From: Mageeibacillus sp. UBA1255
GTDB taxonomy: Bacteria; Bacillota; Clostridia; UBA1212; UBA1255
Direction of reading: 5' to 3'
Length of the DNA stretch: 7,671 nucleotides
NCBI GenBank assembly: GCA_002308795.1
Contig: DBVV01000120.1
Coordinates: 1 to 7,671, forward strand
Position 1 is the stretch's first letter; each line of letters starts with the position of its first letter. Shown here piece after piece: positions 6,367 through 7,671 of the stretch. The translations under genes and the position numbers were made by a program. The notes beneath the pieces were generated by a model. That model did not search any database, was not told the DNA's origin, and saw nothing but the letters and a program-made list of their open reading frames with translations.

Positions 6367-7563
6367 TCATCTCCTCATATCTTCATATATTTTTCTGTAT
6401 GTTTCGTCGAAAACTGCGCATCCCGATTCTCTGCCTCCCCGCATCAGTTCGGTGCAGCGTGAGCACGTTACGCAGCATTTTCGCGTGTCGAAACAGCCTT
6501 TTTGCATATCTTTGTAAAAGTCCGGGTATGCGAGCCACAGCCTTCCGAATCCGGCCAGATCGCATATTCCTTCGTCGAGCTGACGCTCCGCCTGCCTGAA
6601 CGCGTCTCCTCTGTAGTACGACAGCCCCGAACCGACCACCGTGAGTTCCGGAAACATCTCTTTTATGTGTTTTTCGACATGTTCGAATCTGGCAAGCCCA
6701 GCCTGCGGTTTTTCCGGCGGCGCGTATGCTCCTTTGCGAAAAGGTCTGTTGACGTGGGGATTATAGTAAGGGTTCCCGAGCGTGACGTTCAGTATCGAAA
6801 TACCTGCGCCTGTCATTTTTGCGATCAGCTTATCAGGCTCGTCGAGCGCCAGTTCTCCTTTCTCGTCCGTTCCGAATCCCCACGGTTTCGGTACCATATC
6901 CGCTACGCTGAGGCGTGCCGTTAACAGCCTGTCTTCAGGCAGATCTGCTTTTATTGCTTTTATGACGTCAATATACAGTCTGGTCCTGTTTTCGAACGTT
7001 CCTCCGTATTTCCCGGGACGTGTGTATCCGCTCAGGAGTTCCTGCATCAGGTACCCGTGGCATGATTTTACGTCTACTCCGTCGAATCCCGCGTGGAAGG
7101 CCAGATTTGCCGTTTTTTCGTATTTTTCGACCAGACCGTCTAAGTACCCGTCACTTACTATGTTCGTGTCTTCTACGGGCCTTCTGGCCTCGTACACGGC
7201 GTTTCTGTATGCGATCATCGGGACAATGCTTTGTCTTCCCGAGTGTGTGAGCTGCATTATTATGACGGGGTCCGGTCCTCTGCTTTTTTCTGCCTCTTTG
7301 TGCATCGCTTCGATCAGTTTGCTGAAGGCGTCAATATTTTCGTCCGTCAGCATCATCTGGCGCGGGTTCGTCTTGCCTTCCGGGCATACTGCGGCTGCTT
7401 CCATCCATATCGTGCCTGCTCCGCTTCCGGCAGCGCGGATATATTTTCTGGTCGTCAATTCGCCCGGCGCTCCGTCGGGCGCGCTGTCGCAGCCCTCCAT
7501 CGGCTGGAGGACGACCCGGTTCTGTATCTTTATTCTTCCGATCGTTATCGGCGTTCCGAGCAT
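6367..7563 (-). CDS. OYE-family NADH:flavin oxidoreductase (ene-reductase) with C-terminal Fe-S cysteine cluster, single-domain form
   Basis: A 398-residue FMN-dependent TIM-barrel protein, cytoplasmic, with no signal peptide. What is seen: an N-terminal barrel start (about residues 3-25), QLTHSGR at 104-110, HGYLMQELLS at 169-178, then the family signature TRPGKYGG...ENR at 181-193, a phosphate-binding GSGLS at 311-315 and GFGR at 338-341. A cysteine cluster follows (C363, C364, C367, C370, C382), placed like the [4Fe-4S] site of 2,4-dienoyl-CoA reductase and BaiCD-type enzymes. Known family members reduce activated C=C bonds. This protein stops about 16 residues after the last cysteine, so the flavodoxin-like FAD/NAD(P)H domains of the roughly 650-residue members are absent and the electron donor is unclear. 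It is the first gene of the operon. The ATG is preceded by GGGAGGG at 7 bases, and its stop lies 4 bases before the SDR start. The fold call is sure; the substrate is not known. Confidence 0.9.
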   Translation of the reverse strand: MLGTPITIGRIKIQNRVVLQPMEGCDSAPDGAPGELTTRKYIRAAGSGAGTIWMEAAAVCPEGKTNPRQMMLTDENIDAFSKLIEAMHKEAEKSRGPDPVIIMQLTHSGRQSIVPMIAYRNAVYEARRPVEDTNIVSDGYLDGLVEKYEKTANLAFHAGFDGVDVKSCHGYLMQELLSGYTRPGKYGGTFENRTRLYIDVIKAIKADLPEDRLLTARLSVADMVPKPWGFGTDEKGELALDEPDKLIAKMTGAGISILNVTLGNPYYNPHVNRPFRKGAYAPPEKPQAGLARFEHVEKHIKEMFPELTVVGSGLSYYRGDAFRQAERQLDEGICDLAGFGRLWLAYPDFYKDMQKGCFDTRKCCVTCSRCTELMRGGRESGCAVFDETYRKIYEDMRR

Positions 7564-7569
7564 CGGTTT

Positions 7570-7576
7570 CCCTCCC
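7570..7576 (-). promoter_or_regulatory. Ribosome binding site of the OYE-family gene
   Basis: GGGAGGG on the minus strand, 7 bases before the ATG at 7563-7561. It is strong, well placed and lies in the leader predicted from the promoter, so it fixes this start codon for the first gene. Confidence 0.75.
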
Positions 7577-7598
7577 AGTTCTGCTCATTTCGCTGTCG

Positions 7599-7612
7599 GG
7601 ATAAGTATATCC
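7599..7612. promoter_or_regulatory. Inverted repeat over the -10 box, candidate operator
   Basis: GGATA-AGTA-TATCC is a perfect 5-bp dyad with a 4-base centre that covers the -10 hexamer and reaches to about the start site. The adjacent spacer (7613-7625) is also symmetrical: TTTT, five G, AAAA. A repressor bound here would block RNA polymerase. The arms are short, so chance symmetry in an AT-rich promoter is possible. Confidence 0.35.
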
Positions 7613-7632
7613 TTTTGGGGGAAAATATGCAA
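7604..7632 (-). promoter_or_regulatory. Predicted sigma-70/sigma-A promoter of the operon
   Basis: On the minus strand the sequence reads TTGCAT (7632-7627), exactly 17 bases of spacer, then TATACT (7609-7604). Both boxes differ from consensus at only one or two positions and the spacing is ideal. Transcription would start near 7597, giving a leader of about 34 bases before the ATG at 7563. No other good promoter was noticed further downstream, consistent with one transcript for all five genes. Confidence 0.75.
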
Positions 7633-7671
7633 CTAACTTGGCTCTGCGGCTCTTTTCCTGTTTCCGTGAAA

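Noticed and set aside
6782..7636. Long plus-strand open frame (284 codons) opposite the OYE gene
   Set aside because: It crosses the promoter and ribosome binding site of the OYE gene, shows no recognisable domain, and mirrors the conserved OYE sequence on the other strand.
7564..7671. Divergent gene or regulator at the right edge
   Set aside because: No plus-strand start with a ribosome binding site is visible in the last 100 bases; the region is explained by the minus-strand promoter and leader.

Overview
The window holds five complete protein genes, all on the minus strand and packed head to tail. They read as one operon transcribed from the right end towards the left. In transcription order they are: an old-yellow-enzyme-type ene-reductase with an Fe-S cysteine cluster (7563-6367), a short-chain dehydrogenase (6362-5601), a fumarate-reductase/aspartate-oxidase-like FAD protein (5535-3736), a heparinase II/III-like polysaccharide lyase (3752-1716), and a natural fusion of KDPG aldolase with a KDG-type sugar kinase (1695-25). 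The gaps are 4, 65, -17 (an overlap) and 20 bases. The 65-base gap contains a 7-bp hairpin. A very good sigma-70/sigma-A promoter (TTGCAT, 17-base spacer, TATACT) lies just upstream of the first gene, with a dyad over its -10 box. I see no RNA gene, transposon, CRISPR array or phage gene.

The likely job is cytoplasmic catabolism of uronic-acid-containing oligosaccharides. The lyase would release a 4,5-unsaturated uronate by beta-elimination. This opens to a 4-deoxy-5-keto-uronate, which the SDR could reduce or interconvert towards 2-keto-3-deoxygluconate (KDG). The fusion protein would then phosphorylate KDG and split KDPG into pyruvate and glyceraldehyde-3-phosphate. None of the five proteins shows a signal peptide, so imported oligosaccharides are the expected substrate. 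No transporter, regulator, unsaturated glucuronyl hydrolase or isomerase (KduI type) is in the window.

The two flavin enzymes do not fit the textbook uronate pathway. The OYE-like protein ends after its Fe-S cluster and lacks the FAD/NAD domains of 2,4-dienoyl-CoA reductase. The FAD protein keeps the HxxGG and RxGG elements of the fumarate reductase family but has neither the flavin-linking His nor an obvious HPT substrate motif. Two enoate-type redox enzymes beside a lyase that makes unsaturated uronates suggest an unrecognised redox step on the sugar. This is the most interesting feature of the window.

Organism: mid-GC DNA, strong GGAGG-type ribosome binding sites, anaerobe-type Fe-S ene-reductase and compact catabolic operon suggest an uncultured anaerobic gut- or sediment-type bacterium, most likely a Clostridia-like Firmicute. 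This is an inference from style and not from a marker gene.
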